Assembly (NCBI GenBank): GCA_025769875.1
Contig: JAGFNK010000268.1
Coordinates: 1-64,000, forward strand
Source: Russula earlei
Taxonomy: Eukaryota; Basidiomycota; Agaricomycetes; Russulales; Russulaceae
Length of the DNA: 64,000 nucleotides
Reading direction: 5' to 3'
Positions 45,723 through 55,113 of this stretch are shown piece after piece; the first letter of the stretch is position 1, and each line of letters starts with the position of its first letter. The position numbers and the translations under genes were made by a program. The notes under the pieces are model-generated. The model ran no database searches. It had not been told where the DNA came from and saw only the letters and a list, made by a program, of their open reading frames with translations.

Positions 45723-47020
45723 ATGCGACTCCCTTTCGCTTTTGTTTCGAGATCTTCGCAAAGTCAAGTGTTCCATCTCTGCAGTTCAAGACGCGCTCTG
45801 CTCACTGCTGCCTTCGACACAGGATTTTTCCGGACAAGCGCGCCTCATCCCGTTGAACTCGACTACGATGTTCTCTATCCCAGAGATGGCTCAAACAAAG
45901 AACGACCTCTGGTCATTCTCCATGGGTTGTTGTGTGTGTTTTCTTGTTTCGTCTTCACTTTTGACCGGTTGTGTAACCAACGGTGTGGCAGTGGGATGAG
46001 ACGGAATTGGCTATCGCTATCCAAGGCTTTTCTTCGCGATCTCCAGCGACCCATCTACACCCTAGTGAGTATCGCATCGCTCAGTCCAAGGTTTCCATCC
46101 ATTTTTACATTTTTTACCCATCCTAGGACCTCCGCAACCATGGCTTGTCTCCTCACGCAAGACCGATGCACTACGAGATCATGGCCACAGACGTCCTACA
46201 CTTCCTCCGGTCGCATTCGCTCTCAAATGTTTCTCTTCTCGGACATTCAATGTGGGGCTCGAGCGTCTTCCGATATTCTTGTTACTGATGAGACAAACGA
46301 CCTACCATACAGGGGTGGCAAAGTAGCCATGGCCGTCGCCCTCTCCCCGGAGCTTCCCACTGGTGCCCTCGAACATCTGATCGTAGCAGATATCGCGCCA
46401 TCACGCGCCGCGCTCTCCACCGAGTTTCAAGGTTACGTCGACGCCATGAACAAAATAGAGCGGCACAAAGTCAACTCTCGACGGGAAGCCCAGGAAGTTC
46501 TCGCGCCTTACGAGCCTGTTCGTCGCCAGTCGCAATGGCGGGTCTCCGACGAATGAATACTAACAGTGCGCTTCCTCCTAGGACCCGGTGACGCGCGCGT
46601 TTCTCCTGACTAATCTTGACACCACTTCTCAACCGTTCAAGTTTCGAATCCCGCTTGATATCATTGAGTCTTCGGTCCCCGACCTTGGCGGCTTCCCATA
46701 TCAACCGGGTGAGCGATCTTGGCCCGGGAACACGCTTTTCGTGAAGGGTGCGAAGAGCAAGTATATCAACAAGAACAACATACCCATCACAAAGGAGTTT
46801 TTCCCGAATATGTCTCTCGAGACGTTAGATGCCGGCCACTGGGGTACGTGCGGATGATTATTCTCAGACTCTCAGAATATCCACTGAACCTTTGCGGCAT
46901 ATTAGTGCACGCTGAAAAGTACGTTTGCTTTTCCTCGGCATTCTGTCGCTTGTGCTGATGCCACGTCGTAGGCCGAATGAATTCAAGAAAATTGTTGTAG
47001 ATTTCGTCAATGGGACATAG
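45723..47020 (+). CDS. IMO32: Mitochondrial alpha/beta-hydrolase (ABHD11/Imo32 type)
   Basis: Serine hydrolase of the ABHD11 family, mitochondrial; physiological substrate uncertain (esterase/lipase-like). Exons: 45723-45931, 45992-46064, 46127-46251, 46313-46517, 46582-46843, 46906-46918 and 46972-47020. All six introns are GT-AG with consistent phases. The N-terminus MRLPFAFVSRSSQSQVFH is a likely presequence. Core motifs: PLVILHGLFGMRRNWLSLSK (oxyanion region), DLRNHG, and the nucleophile elbow LLGHSMGGKVAM, with the GHSMGG codons split by intron 46252-46312. Then LIVADIAPSRAALSTEFQGY, NMSLETLDAGHWVHAEKPNE with the catalytic His in GHW, and FKKIVVDFVNGT. Exon 6 is only 13 nt. Length is about 311 residues, normal for the family. 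Confidence 0.94.
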
Positions 47021-47393
47021 AACCACTGTATTATCTATCACCTGACTGACGCATTAATTCAGTCCGTTGATCTTCTCTCACTCGTGACTTCCAGATGAGC
47101 TTCAAGTTTCCGTTCTTTCACAACAACAAATATCATTGAAACAAGAGGGTATCGATCCAGAGCATTCTGCGAAATCGCAAATCAAATAGCAGCGGCCAAG
47201 TTGGCAGATTCGTTCTCCCAAGCCCTACATCTCTGCGCCATTTCTCTCCCCGCATACTCCGCTTTCCAGGTCCAGCTCCCACCCAGTCGCTTGTCCCCCA
47301 TGTTCGCCCAAAACAAACGCACTAGCTTTGTGTGCCGCTACACTGCCTGGCAGCCCGAATTTCTGCGGAAGCAACAACGGACGGATCCCAATT
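47021..47393. other. Convergent intergenic region
   Basis: Lies between the 3' ends of the hydrolase gene and the minus-strand ORF ending at 47394. No gene seen. Confidence 0.5.
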
Positions 47394-48917
47394 CTATCCC
47401 CAGAGGCACGGTCGCGCACACTTGTGCAGACAGGCGCAAAGCGGTTTCGAGACCCTTCTTCCCCTAGCCGTCGCGTTTGCCAATGCGCGCAAGTATCCTA
47501 CTGATTCCTCATCCTGGCATTGCACGCCTGACAGCTGCGGGGCAGATGTGGCGTATATTGGCGCGCGGTAAACGAACCTGGATCTGGTGTCGCTGGCTAT
47601 ATTGGTGCCATCCCCGCTGCTACCAGAATCAATGACGGCGGTAGTATCAATGACCTTTGTAGCGGGAGCCGCCTGGACATTGCAATGCTCTTGGTCATGG
47701 TATTTCCGCTTCGTACGGCGGTATGGCGAGTGGTCGCATGCCCATGCCCATGCTGACAGGTCGTACGCGTCGCCAAGACCGAGCGCTACGCGTGCAGCGG
47801 GTCCATAATACACACTCCCGTTCGCACCGAAAGGGTCTTCACCCTCCTTTACGCCGTCTCCATCTTCCCCAAATACTCCGTCGTCAACCCTTTGCGTGCG
47901 ACTACGGCCATCCCCGCTGTCTCTGTCGTGCTCGCCGTGGTCGTCCATGAATCGATGCGTCACAGTGCCCGGGCTCGACGCGCGGCGTGCGGCAAGTGGG
48001 AGCGAGAGAGACAAAGGGAATGAGAACGAGAGCGGTGAACGCGCGATGATAGAGGCCGACAGCGTGCGGAATTGGGCGCGCGGACGCGGGTGTGGACGTA
48101 GGTGCAGGCGCGACGTTACAGAGGTTGGTTCATCGACAATGCGGGTGCCTGGAAAGCCGAATGGTGTAGTTGGCGTGGTTGGTGCACTGCCGTCGCAGGA
48201 TCCCGACGATGCACAAGATATCATTGGGCTCGAGAGGCCATTCCCCGGATCAAGCTCGGGGGGGAGGTCTGTCTCTGGTAGCGCGGGCGTTAAGAGACCT
48301 GGTGTCGAGGGTACCGATAGAGATTGGGAAAACGGCGGGTGGGAGCTCATCAACGTGTCGAAGCGGAGTGCGGGCGACGACGACAGTGACCTGAAGAGCC
48401 CCTCGAATGCATCTAGGCCGTCGTCAGCTTGTCCCATCGTTCCCTCTGTGTCCTCGTCGCTCGCTTCATCGTCCTCGTCTTCTGCGCGGCATTTGCTCGT
48501 CACATTTGCCCTGTCTTTCTCCTTTCCCGCTGTCCCTGCGGCAGCAACGCGGGCATACACAATCTGCATTATCGTCGCCTTCCTATCCACGTGGCGCTCT
48601 ATCATTTGCGTTTTGAGCTTGCGCGCGCGAGTACGCGCCCACCTGCGCGCTTTCGCCCTGGCCGTTGACAATGCTGGTATGTGGCCCGCGGTCGAGGGGG
48701 CTGGCATCGGGGTAGGGGGTCGGTGTGTGCGCGTAGTGGCGGTGGTGCTCTGATCGTTGCTGGTACCGGAGTGCAGTCGGCGGGATCTGATGGAGAGGAA
48801 GAAACTGCGGGCGCGCAGCCATAACGTGCGCAAGTGCCTGCAGAGGATGCGGAAGAGCGTGTCCATGTAGTAGTAGATTGATTGATTGGCTGTCTCTTGT
48901 CCTTCCAGCGTGCGCAC
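47394..48917 (-). CDS. Hypothetical protein, low complexity, single exon
   Basis: An uninterrupted 507-codon frame, long for this intron-rich region. Starts at 48917, or at an internal Met at 48863 (MDTLFRILCRHL). An N-terminal hydrophobic/basic helix (MDTLFRILCRHLRTLWLRA) could be a membrane anchor or targeting signal. It is followed by an Arg/Lys-rich segment (RAKARRWARTRARKLK), an acidic stretch (CRAEDEDDEASDEDTEG) and long Ser/Pro-rich disorder. Near the C-terminus YGPAARVALGLGDAYDLSAW is the best-ordered part. No known domain. The opposite strand also has a long open frame (285 codons), so the reading is not certain; length, start context and acidic/basic block structure favour the minus strand. 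Confidence 0.5.
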   Translation of the reverse strand: MRTLEGQETANQSIYYYMDTLFRILCRHLRTLWLRARSFFLSIRSRRLHSGTSNDQSTTATTRTHRPPTPMPAPSTAGHIPALSTARAKARRWARTRARKLKTQMIERHVDRKATIMQIVYARVAAAGTAGKEKDRANVTSKCRAEDEDDEASDEDTEGTMGQADDGLDAFEGLFRSLSSSPALRFDTLMSSHPPFSQSLSVPSTPGLLTPALPETDLPPELDPGNGLSSPMISCASSGSCDGSAPTTPTTPFGFPGTRIVDEPTSVTSRLHLRPHPRPRAQFRTLSASIIARSPLSFSFPLSLSLPLAARRASSPGTVTHRFMDDHGEHDRDSGDGRSRTQRVDDGVFGEDGDGVKEGEDPFGANGSVYYGPAARVALGLGDAYDLSAWAWACDHSPYRRTKRKYHDQEHCNVQAAPATKVIDTTAVIDSGSSGDGTNIASDTRSRFVYRAPIYATSAPQLSGVQCQDEESVGYLRALANATARGRRVSKPLCACLHKCARPCLWG

Positions 48918-49487
48918 GTACGCTATGTCGTACGTTTGGAGAAGGATGTTTGAGAGGTCGCTGTGGGTGCTGTTGGTTCTGTTCCGTTCCGTTCTGTTCT
49001 GTTCTGACTGACTGGTCAGCCCTTTGTTGATTAGATAAGGATGCTTATCGATCGCATTCTGACAACTCGTCCCTCACCTCATAGGCAACCCTACCGTACT
49101 CTTGGTGGGGGCGCAGACGCAATGCGGCTTTCCTTCAAACGCTGATCACTTTCGCCTCTCCGCCGCGCTGCGCCTCGAACGTGCTACATCGTAGCCATTC
49201 TCCTTCGTGCACGACACATTCATGGCTATACCCTGACCTTATCGTTTACAAAGCGAACGCCTCTGCCTCTTGCTCTCACCCCTGTAAGGCATTGTCGGCC
49301 CTGCTCTTGGAGGGCGCAGCGCAATTCGACTTTCTTGTCCTCGACGCCCCACACGTCCGATAAATACTCGTCGGGTTGTCTGGCCACCGACCCACATCTT
49401 TCTCTGTCTTTTCACAGGCCCCTCCTCTATCCTCGTTTCGTTCTCTTTGTAAGCCCGCGCTTTGAATTCGTTCTCATCGCCGCCTCC
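48918..49487. other. Divergent promoter region
   Basis: Between the minus-strand ORF starting at 48917 and the plus-strand gene starting at 49488. Contains six tandem 5-bp units (GTTCT/GTTCC) at 48976-49005. No gene seen. Confidence 0.5.
48976..49005. repeat. Pentanucleotide repeat (GTTCY)6
   Basis: Six contiguous units: GTTCT, GTTCC, GTTCC, then three GTTCT. It sits about 60 bp upstream of the start of the minus-strand 507-codon frame, so it could affect its promoter or 5' UTR. Confidence 0.85.
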
Positions 49488-50062
49488 ATGTACGCCCCCA
49501 CAACTCCCAATTTTCCGAGGCGGGAGATCCGCCCTCGCGTACGGTGCCTTTCCTGCTGCGTCACGCTGTACGTACATTCCTCAGAACCATATCCGTTCCA
49601 CAGGCCTATGACATGACCGAGAAACTCACCCTGGACTTCTGGGACCCGAGTCGTCTCGCGGCGCACGTCATGGCGACGCTGTGTCCAAAAGACCGGGGAA
49701 GCGAGGCGGTCGATTTCATCATGCAGCGGCAGATCACGGGGGCGTTCATCGCCCGATACACCTGGGAGATCGAACGGCGAGTCCTCTCGAACGGGCGTTT
49801 CTACCCACCCTCCTCACCCTCCTCCCGCGATCCGCATCCTGCCCGTAGGCTTCTCTCGCACAAGGAGAGCAAAATCGTCCGGGATATCGCGGAGACCATC
49901 TCCGCGTCCTTTTGGATCGCATCGCGCGAGCCTCGCGCCCCCGACAGGTATACACTGCGGGACATCGTAGAGGATTTGCGTCGCTCGGGTAAGTCTAGCC
50001 CAGTCGAAATTCGCGACGTTGTGCGTCTCGCCTGCTTAATTTTCCGCACGTCCACGGATTGA
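49488..50062 (+). CDS. Hypothetical small protein (two exons)
   Basis: Exon 1 49488-49538 (MYAPTTPNFPRREIRPR) and exon 2 49604-50062, intron 65 bp with GTACGG and CCACAG borders, phase 0; 169 residues. The N-terminal half reads TEKLTLDFWDPSRLAAHVM and GSEAVDFIMQRQITGAFIAR. A Pro/Ser-rich linker follows, then SKIVRDIAETISASFWIAS and EIRDVVRLACLIFR. The pattern is helical and probably a compact fold, but no family is recognised. An antisense ORF (50394-49801) overlaps exon 2 and is less convincing. Confidence 0.6.
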
Positions 50063-51237
50063 GCAGATGTAGTTCCGCTCGCGGGAGCGTCGTCCTGGGT
50101 TGAGGGTGTGTTCCCAGTGGGAGAAGAAGAAGGAGCAGCCATGGACGAAAGAACCTCTCCTGAGGAAGTAGACCCTCGCGGCAGCTTCCCACGCCTGCGG
50201 TCCTTGTGGGACCGGACTATCAGTGCTATGTTCGGTAACTGGCCTTCAAGTTTTACTTCTTTATCTTCCCGGGAGGATGACGGAACGGGGACACGACGCC
50301 AAGGCGTCCGGCTGGGAGCGCGAGCACCGGATATCCGAATGAAACGATGGTACCGTAGAACACAACACAGTAGCGTAACGATCGTCTTGTCCATGAGAAC
50401 GACTGATAAATCAATCTCATATCACGTCTCGCCTGTAAATCTCTGCGGCTTTCAAATTTCTAGAACATGACCTCATCCGGCCCATCCATTGTCTATGTGG
50501 CGTCGATCGAAGTTCAGCACAATCAGCACAACCATGTCGTCGTGGCCATCACAATGTTGTTACTTTTATCCCTTTTCCTTCCCAGTTGTGGCGGCGATAC
50601 ATATCGGAGATGTTCACGAGCAGTCCACTGCCGTGAAGGTCGCCCTGCCACAAGGCTTCAGCTGCTCCGTCTTGCGGTCATGACCGAACGGGCCCGACAC
50701 TATTAACATTATATTGGCGGTTACTGAGAGGCACTACAAGAAGATAAGTAAGAAGGCCAGAATGAGGAATCTACTACAGCGTTAGGAAACCGGATGCGAT
50801 GAGTAACAGAAATGATGAGTGGGAATCACGGTGTTGGCAGGCAGCAGGAGTGAGAAAAAAAGACGCAACCTGCGCTACATCCATGCTGGGGATTGCAACC
50901 ACAACTACACAGGTCAAAGGGCACCTGCTACCAAGTTTGCAGGGTCGTCGCGGGGAAAGGACTGTCGGCGCGGTCCAAATATTAATACGGATGCACGGAT
51001 CTGATAAGGGTATCAGCGCTTTGGAATGCAGAGTTCTCCGTCGCCATTTAAATACGAGCGAACACTTCGACGCCAATCGGAGTGACGTATCCCAGACGGG
51101 ATTGACCCAAACGAATAGGAAAGTAGGTTGTCCCGCCAATAGTGCGAGGAGTAAATTCATGGTCTTCGGGAAAAATGACAATTCAAGCCCATGTCAACAA
51201 TGTCGCGCGCCAACCCTTCAAGGCACGGAGAACTTAC
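50063..51237. other. Unresolved; may contain 3' exons of the CCCH gene
   Basis: Downstream (minus strand) of the CCCH exon ending at 51238, several frames look partly coding, for example RRPCKLGSRCPLTC near 50940. I could not complete the splice chain to a stop. The left part is the 3' flank of the plus-strand gene ending at 50062. Confidence 0.25.
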
Positions 51238-51768
51238 GGGGCACACGATGAACGCTTTGAAGACATGCGCCAAACGCAGCTCGGTGCGAGTTCAGGCGCG
51301 TGGCGTTATGGTATGGGCCGGAGGGAACGGGACTCGAGCGGAGGCTGCTGCTAGTACTAGACGCGGAGGACGCGAGCGAAGGCGACGCCGAAGAACCGGG
51401 TGAAGGAAGACGCGAAACGTCATGGAGGCTGGTTTGACGAACAGAGGGCTATCAGGACACGTTCTCCGCTCGCAGGTTGCGTGACGCTCGAGCAGACTCG
51501 GACTTACAAATGGCATTGGGTGCCGTAGGGGCACCAGCCGACGTGGTGCTCAAAGTGCTTGCATGGCGTCCGCGCGCGTTGTTCCAGCACGTCGCGCGGA
51601 ATGAGGTGTTGAGGTGCAGGGAACGCGAGGCGGAAATGCGCTGTCGTTCAAGAGGAAGCGCGGTGCGTTGGCGTGATGAGGCGGAGGCCCGCCGTATCCT
51701 GCGAAGGCTGGGCGATTCTCCTTCTGAAAGCCAAAAGGATGACCGGTTACCAGCTGCGGTGCGTGGAA
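51238..51768 (-). CDS. CCCH zinc-finger protein (internal exons, frameshifted)
   Basis: Two linked exons of a probable RNA-binding CCCH protein. Exon 51768-51508 (acceptor CTATAG) opens FHAPQLVTGHPFGFQKENRP and AFAGYGGPPPHHANAPRF, and ends ARTPCKHFEHHVGWCPYGTQC plus HF. Intron 51429-51507 (GTAAGT...CCAG) joins to LHDVSRLPSPGSSASPS in exon 51428-51238, completing a CX9CX5CX3H finger. Between the two halves of the first exon the frame shifts by one extra base near 51619-51621, a run of three G on plus (CCC on minus); removing one base yields a continuous PPRVPAPQHLIPRDVLEQ. The remainder is Ser-rich. First and last exons are not resolved. The finger closely resembles that of the CCCH gene at 62-64 kb. 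Confidence 0.6.
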
Positions 51769-53522
51769 CTATAGGAAGAGAAGAGTAAGAGTCGTGTTGA
51801 TTGCAGGCTGGAAGTGTGGAAGAGGAGTGAACAGACAGTTGGGCACGAAGAAGGACATCTTTTCTTGTTTATGTCTCTTGGCCTTCGAGGTATGTGTGTG
51901 CGGATTTGGAGCGTTCCGGCTGAGGAGACTTGCAGTGAGGGTCAGGCTTATCACAAGGATGAGGCCTGAAGTTGGGGTAGAATGGTCGGCGACGGGGTGT
52001 GGCGATTTTATACAGTTGGAGGATAAAGGGATCAGTGGCAGCCGAGCGTTGCCACACCACCTTGTCATTATCGTTGCTTTCAAGGAGGGTCAACGCCACC
52101 TCTCGACCCTCGCTGTTGCCACAAAAGTTATCGTGCCAACAGCTCGGCCACCACACTTGGCGACATAATAGCGCCGGCCATAAACGAATGAGACACCCAC
52201 CACGGCCTCCAAGCCAAGTCGGCTTCTTCATTGTAATCCCACCATATGACCACCTTGCTCAATCAATTAATCAGTTCGGCGCATCAAATTAGTACTTACG
52301 CATGGATGCGAAGGGAAAATGGCCTTATTTCGTGCGTGCGCCCCCGCGAATACTTGACTCGGGAGGTTGTGCGGGTATGAGACAATTGACAAGCCACACT
52401 TCCTATTCGGGGTGGTACCGTTCGGCGCGATTTTGCATTTCATAGTAGGAACGATGATCGAACTCCCAGGGAGAGAATAAAAAGGGAACTGGATAGCCAC
52501 GTCGGTGGAGTGGAGTACGGATAAGAGGCCCATGATCATTACAGATGTGCTTACTGCATGTATTGCACACTAACTGCAGTCTTGTGCCAGTGGGTAATTC
52601 AGATGTGAGCCCTCTCTCATGCGAGAGGATAGGGTCAGAGCACAGCATTGATCCGCTTGGGCCGAGGAACAGTTCCTGGTTCAGATGAGTCTCTTGTCGA
52701 ACCGGAGCCCGTGTGTGCGTGGGCCATGAATCGAAGTTGGGAACGCAACCTACTAGGGCGCAAAAGGTAGAGGCGTGTCAGTGAGTATCGCAGCGTGTCG
52801 GGATGCACTTGCCTGCGTAAGTTAGTGCAGCCTCACACCCACTGTTCACCTACACTTTTAACTGACCACACGTCCACCTCTCTTTGAAAATGAAAAAAAA
52901 AAAATGCCACTTTCCACAAAGTGGGATTTCTTTTTTGATTTGTGAAGAGAGGGTAACATGTGATGGGTTAATGGTGTAGGGAAACAGTGGGTGTGAGTAG
53001 TGCTGTCACCCCTCGGTCCACTGAGCTTGGGTGGAGCCAAGCTTGGCTTGGCTTGCAGTTGGAGCTGATTTGAGCTGCCCCGCATGTCCCCTTTGAGACA
53101 CGAAGTGCAACGTCAATGAGGTCCAGTCTCAACTGTAGCTTACAGACGGAATTAGTGTGCGTTGCGTATGTGTTAAAGGAAAGTAGCAAGAACGACAGGG
53201 CAGTTTATTCACACGTCCGATCCGGTTTGTGCAGTGAATCTTGTGTGCTCCCTTCGTTGAACTGAACTCCAACTCAACTTCCGAGGCGCGATGAGTGCTT
53301 CGCGTTTTTCTCGTGAACGTGAAGATAGTGTCCATAACTTGAACCTTGTCGCATGCAAGTCTGGAGCTGCCTCCGGACAGAAGGCTCTACGGGGAGCCCG
53401 GGAGAGGCGTGAAATCCGTTGTAATACAAGATATGTGGTCCTACCCGAGAAAAAAAAAACATCATGCCCAAGAAAACCCAACCCACATAACTTTGAAAGG
53501 ACAAGAGAAATGCCAATGTATG
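51769..53522. other. No gene recognised
   Basis: The right part of the CCCH gene's 5' region probably lies at 51770-51900. Beyond this only short ORFs occur. GCTTG repeats near 53037-53057 and an A12 run near 52892 are the only notable simple sequences. Confidence 0.35.
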
Positions 53523-55113
53523 TCATAGCCCTGATTTGTCCGGAACATACACATCTGATTTCGTAGACCTGGTTGTCCCGTCACTCGATGACACATCACC
53601 ATCGCGCTGTGGAGAACGCGCATCAAGTGAGGAACTCTTGGCAAAGAACACCTCACTTACATGTTCTAGATTATGTAGACGAATCTCGGTCGCCTTTCCG
53701 ACATGTACTACCGTAGTGTTACCTTGTGATCCAAGCTCCACGTCCTGAGGACTACGAAAAACAATATGTGATCTGTTTATGGATCCCTTCACTGGGGTGA
53801 ACGACGAAGACGAATTTGAGCCTCTCATCCCGGCCCGTACAATAATCAGTGTTGGGCCCAGAGCCTATACAAAATCTCGTGAATATCACATAAGACGTAC
53901 AATCCTTCAGGATATGGAAAATGTACGCTTATCTGGCCGAGGGCTGAAGAGATTATCCCGCCTGTGTTCGTCGTCGAAAAGCCGAGCATGAAGATGGTGG
54001 TGACGCTGTAGAGCGCACCCGATTCGACAAGAATCCAGAGGACGGCAAGTCGGGATTCACGAATCCCTTTTACGTTCCACTGAATACATATCCAGAATCG
54101 ATATACAATCAGTAGCGTTGCTCCGAACTGCGTTGCTATCGAAAGTGCCCATGTTGCGGTTAGCCAATCGTGGACGCGCGCAACGAAGACGGTGTCGGTC
54201 AAAGAGAGATGCGAGAGATGAACGAGGGCGGTGTAGCTAGCGGCTGACAGAAGAAGTGAGATCCTCTAGACGAAGCACCAAAGGACGGAAAGCTAACCCG
54301 CGGTTCCAATGCAGAGCATAATCTGAGGAGAATAGATCCCGTGTTTGTCAAGAACGTGAATGAAGGGGAGATACAACGCACGAATGGGGCGGTGATAAAG
54401 AAGTTGCGATTCCAGAGTATCCATAGGCGCCAGATCTAGTTTCGAATTAATTACCACATGTGGCGAGCAATCCACGTCAGTGACCAATACGTACTAGGAT
54501 AGCATCCCCGATGAGACTCTAACGAACGTAGTGAGAGCGTCAGTACGCTGTGCCAATATCTTCGAGGTGATCAGGCGCACATTCGTAAGGTACATGGCTG
54601 CCTGTGCTATACGCTCTGGCTCTGCTGGATTAAGCAGGTACAGCGAGGTTCCGCCAGGTGTCCACGCCGGGTTAAGAAAACCCCTGATCAACTCGACAAC
54701 GAGGGTGGAGACATGACCTGTAGCAAGGGCAAATTGCACAGAGGCCACGATGAGCATCAGCCTGTGTGTTGATATGGGTGATTGACATGCCCGACGACAC
54801 GGAATGAACATACCCACAGGTTTACGCCCTGTAATCCCTTCAAGTACAACACCCTGGCACATAAGATGTACACACAGATGCTGGGAATTCACATGCACGT
54901 CAACAAATGAGAGAAAAACAAAATAGAAGAGGGACATACTTGATACCTGCTCAGATCAGTGGTTAATCCCGGGCCAAGGTCTGTCACTACGGGTCGTGTG
55001 TGAAGGGTGATCCAGAACATACCATACAGTGGACCTACGATCCACGAAGAAAGGAGGTTGCCCAGGTTCCACGCCACGTCACCTGGGAACGCAGGAGGGG
55101 GAGCGAGTACCAT
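53523..55113 (-). CDS. Multi-helix membrane protein of a basidiomycete-specific family
   Basis: Uncharacterised integral membrane protein with about seven helices, a family greatly expanded in agaricomycetes. Start at 55113: MVLAPPPAFPGDVAWNLGNL, WIVGPLYGMFWITLHT. Later exons carry LMLIVASVQFALATGHVSTL, RIAQAAMYLTN joined to SLIGDAIL, IWRLWILWNRNFFITAPF, IMLCIGTAG, ASYTALVHLSHLSLTDTVF, TATWALSIATQFGATLLIVY, RLAVLWILVESGALYSVTTI, and a hydrophilic Ser-rich C-terminal tail ending DVYVPDKSGL at 53523. The GDAIL...RLWILWNR block and the VLWILVESGALY helix are family hallmarks. At least six short introns, with GT-AG borders seen for those inspected. Ligand or transport function is unknown. Confidence 0.8.

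Noticed and set aside
47896..48753. 285-codon plus-strand ORF
   Set aside because: Lies within the longer 507-codon minus-strand frame and appears to be its shadow in GC-rich, low-complexity sequence.
49801..50394. 197-codon minus-strand ORF
   Set aside because: Antisense to the two-exon plus-strand gene, whose splice phases and helical pattern are more convincing.
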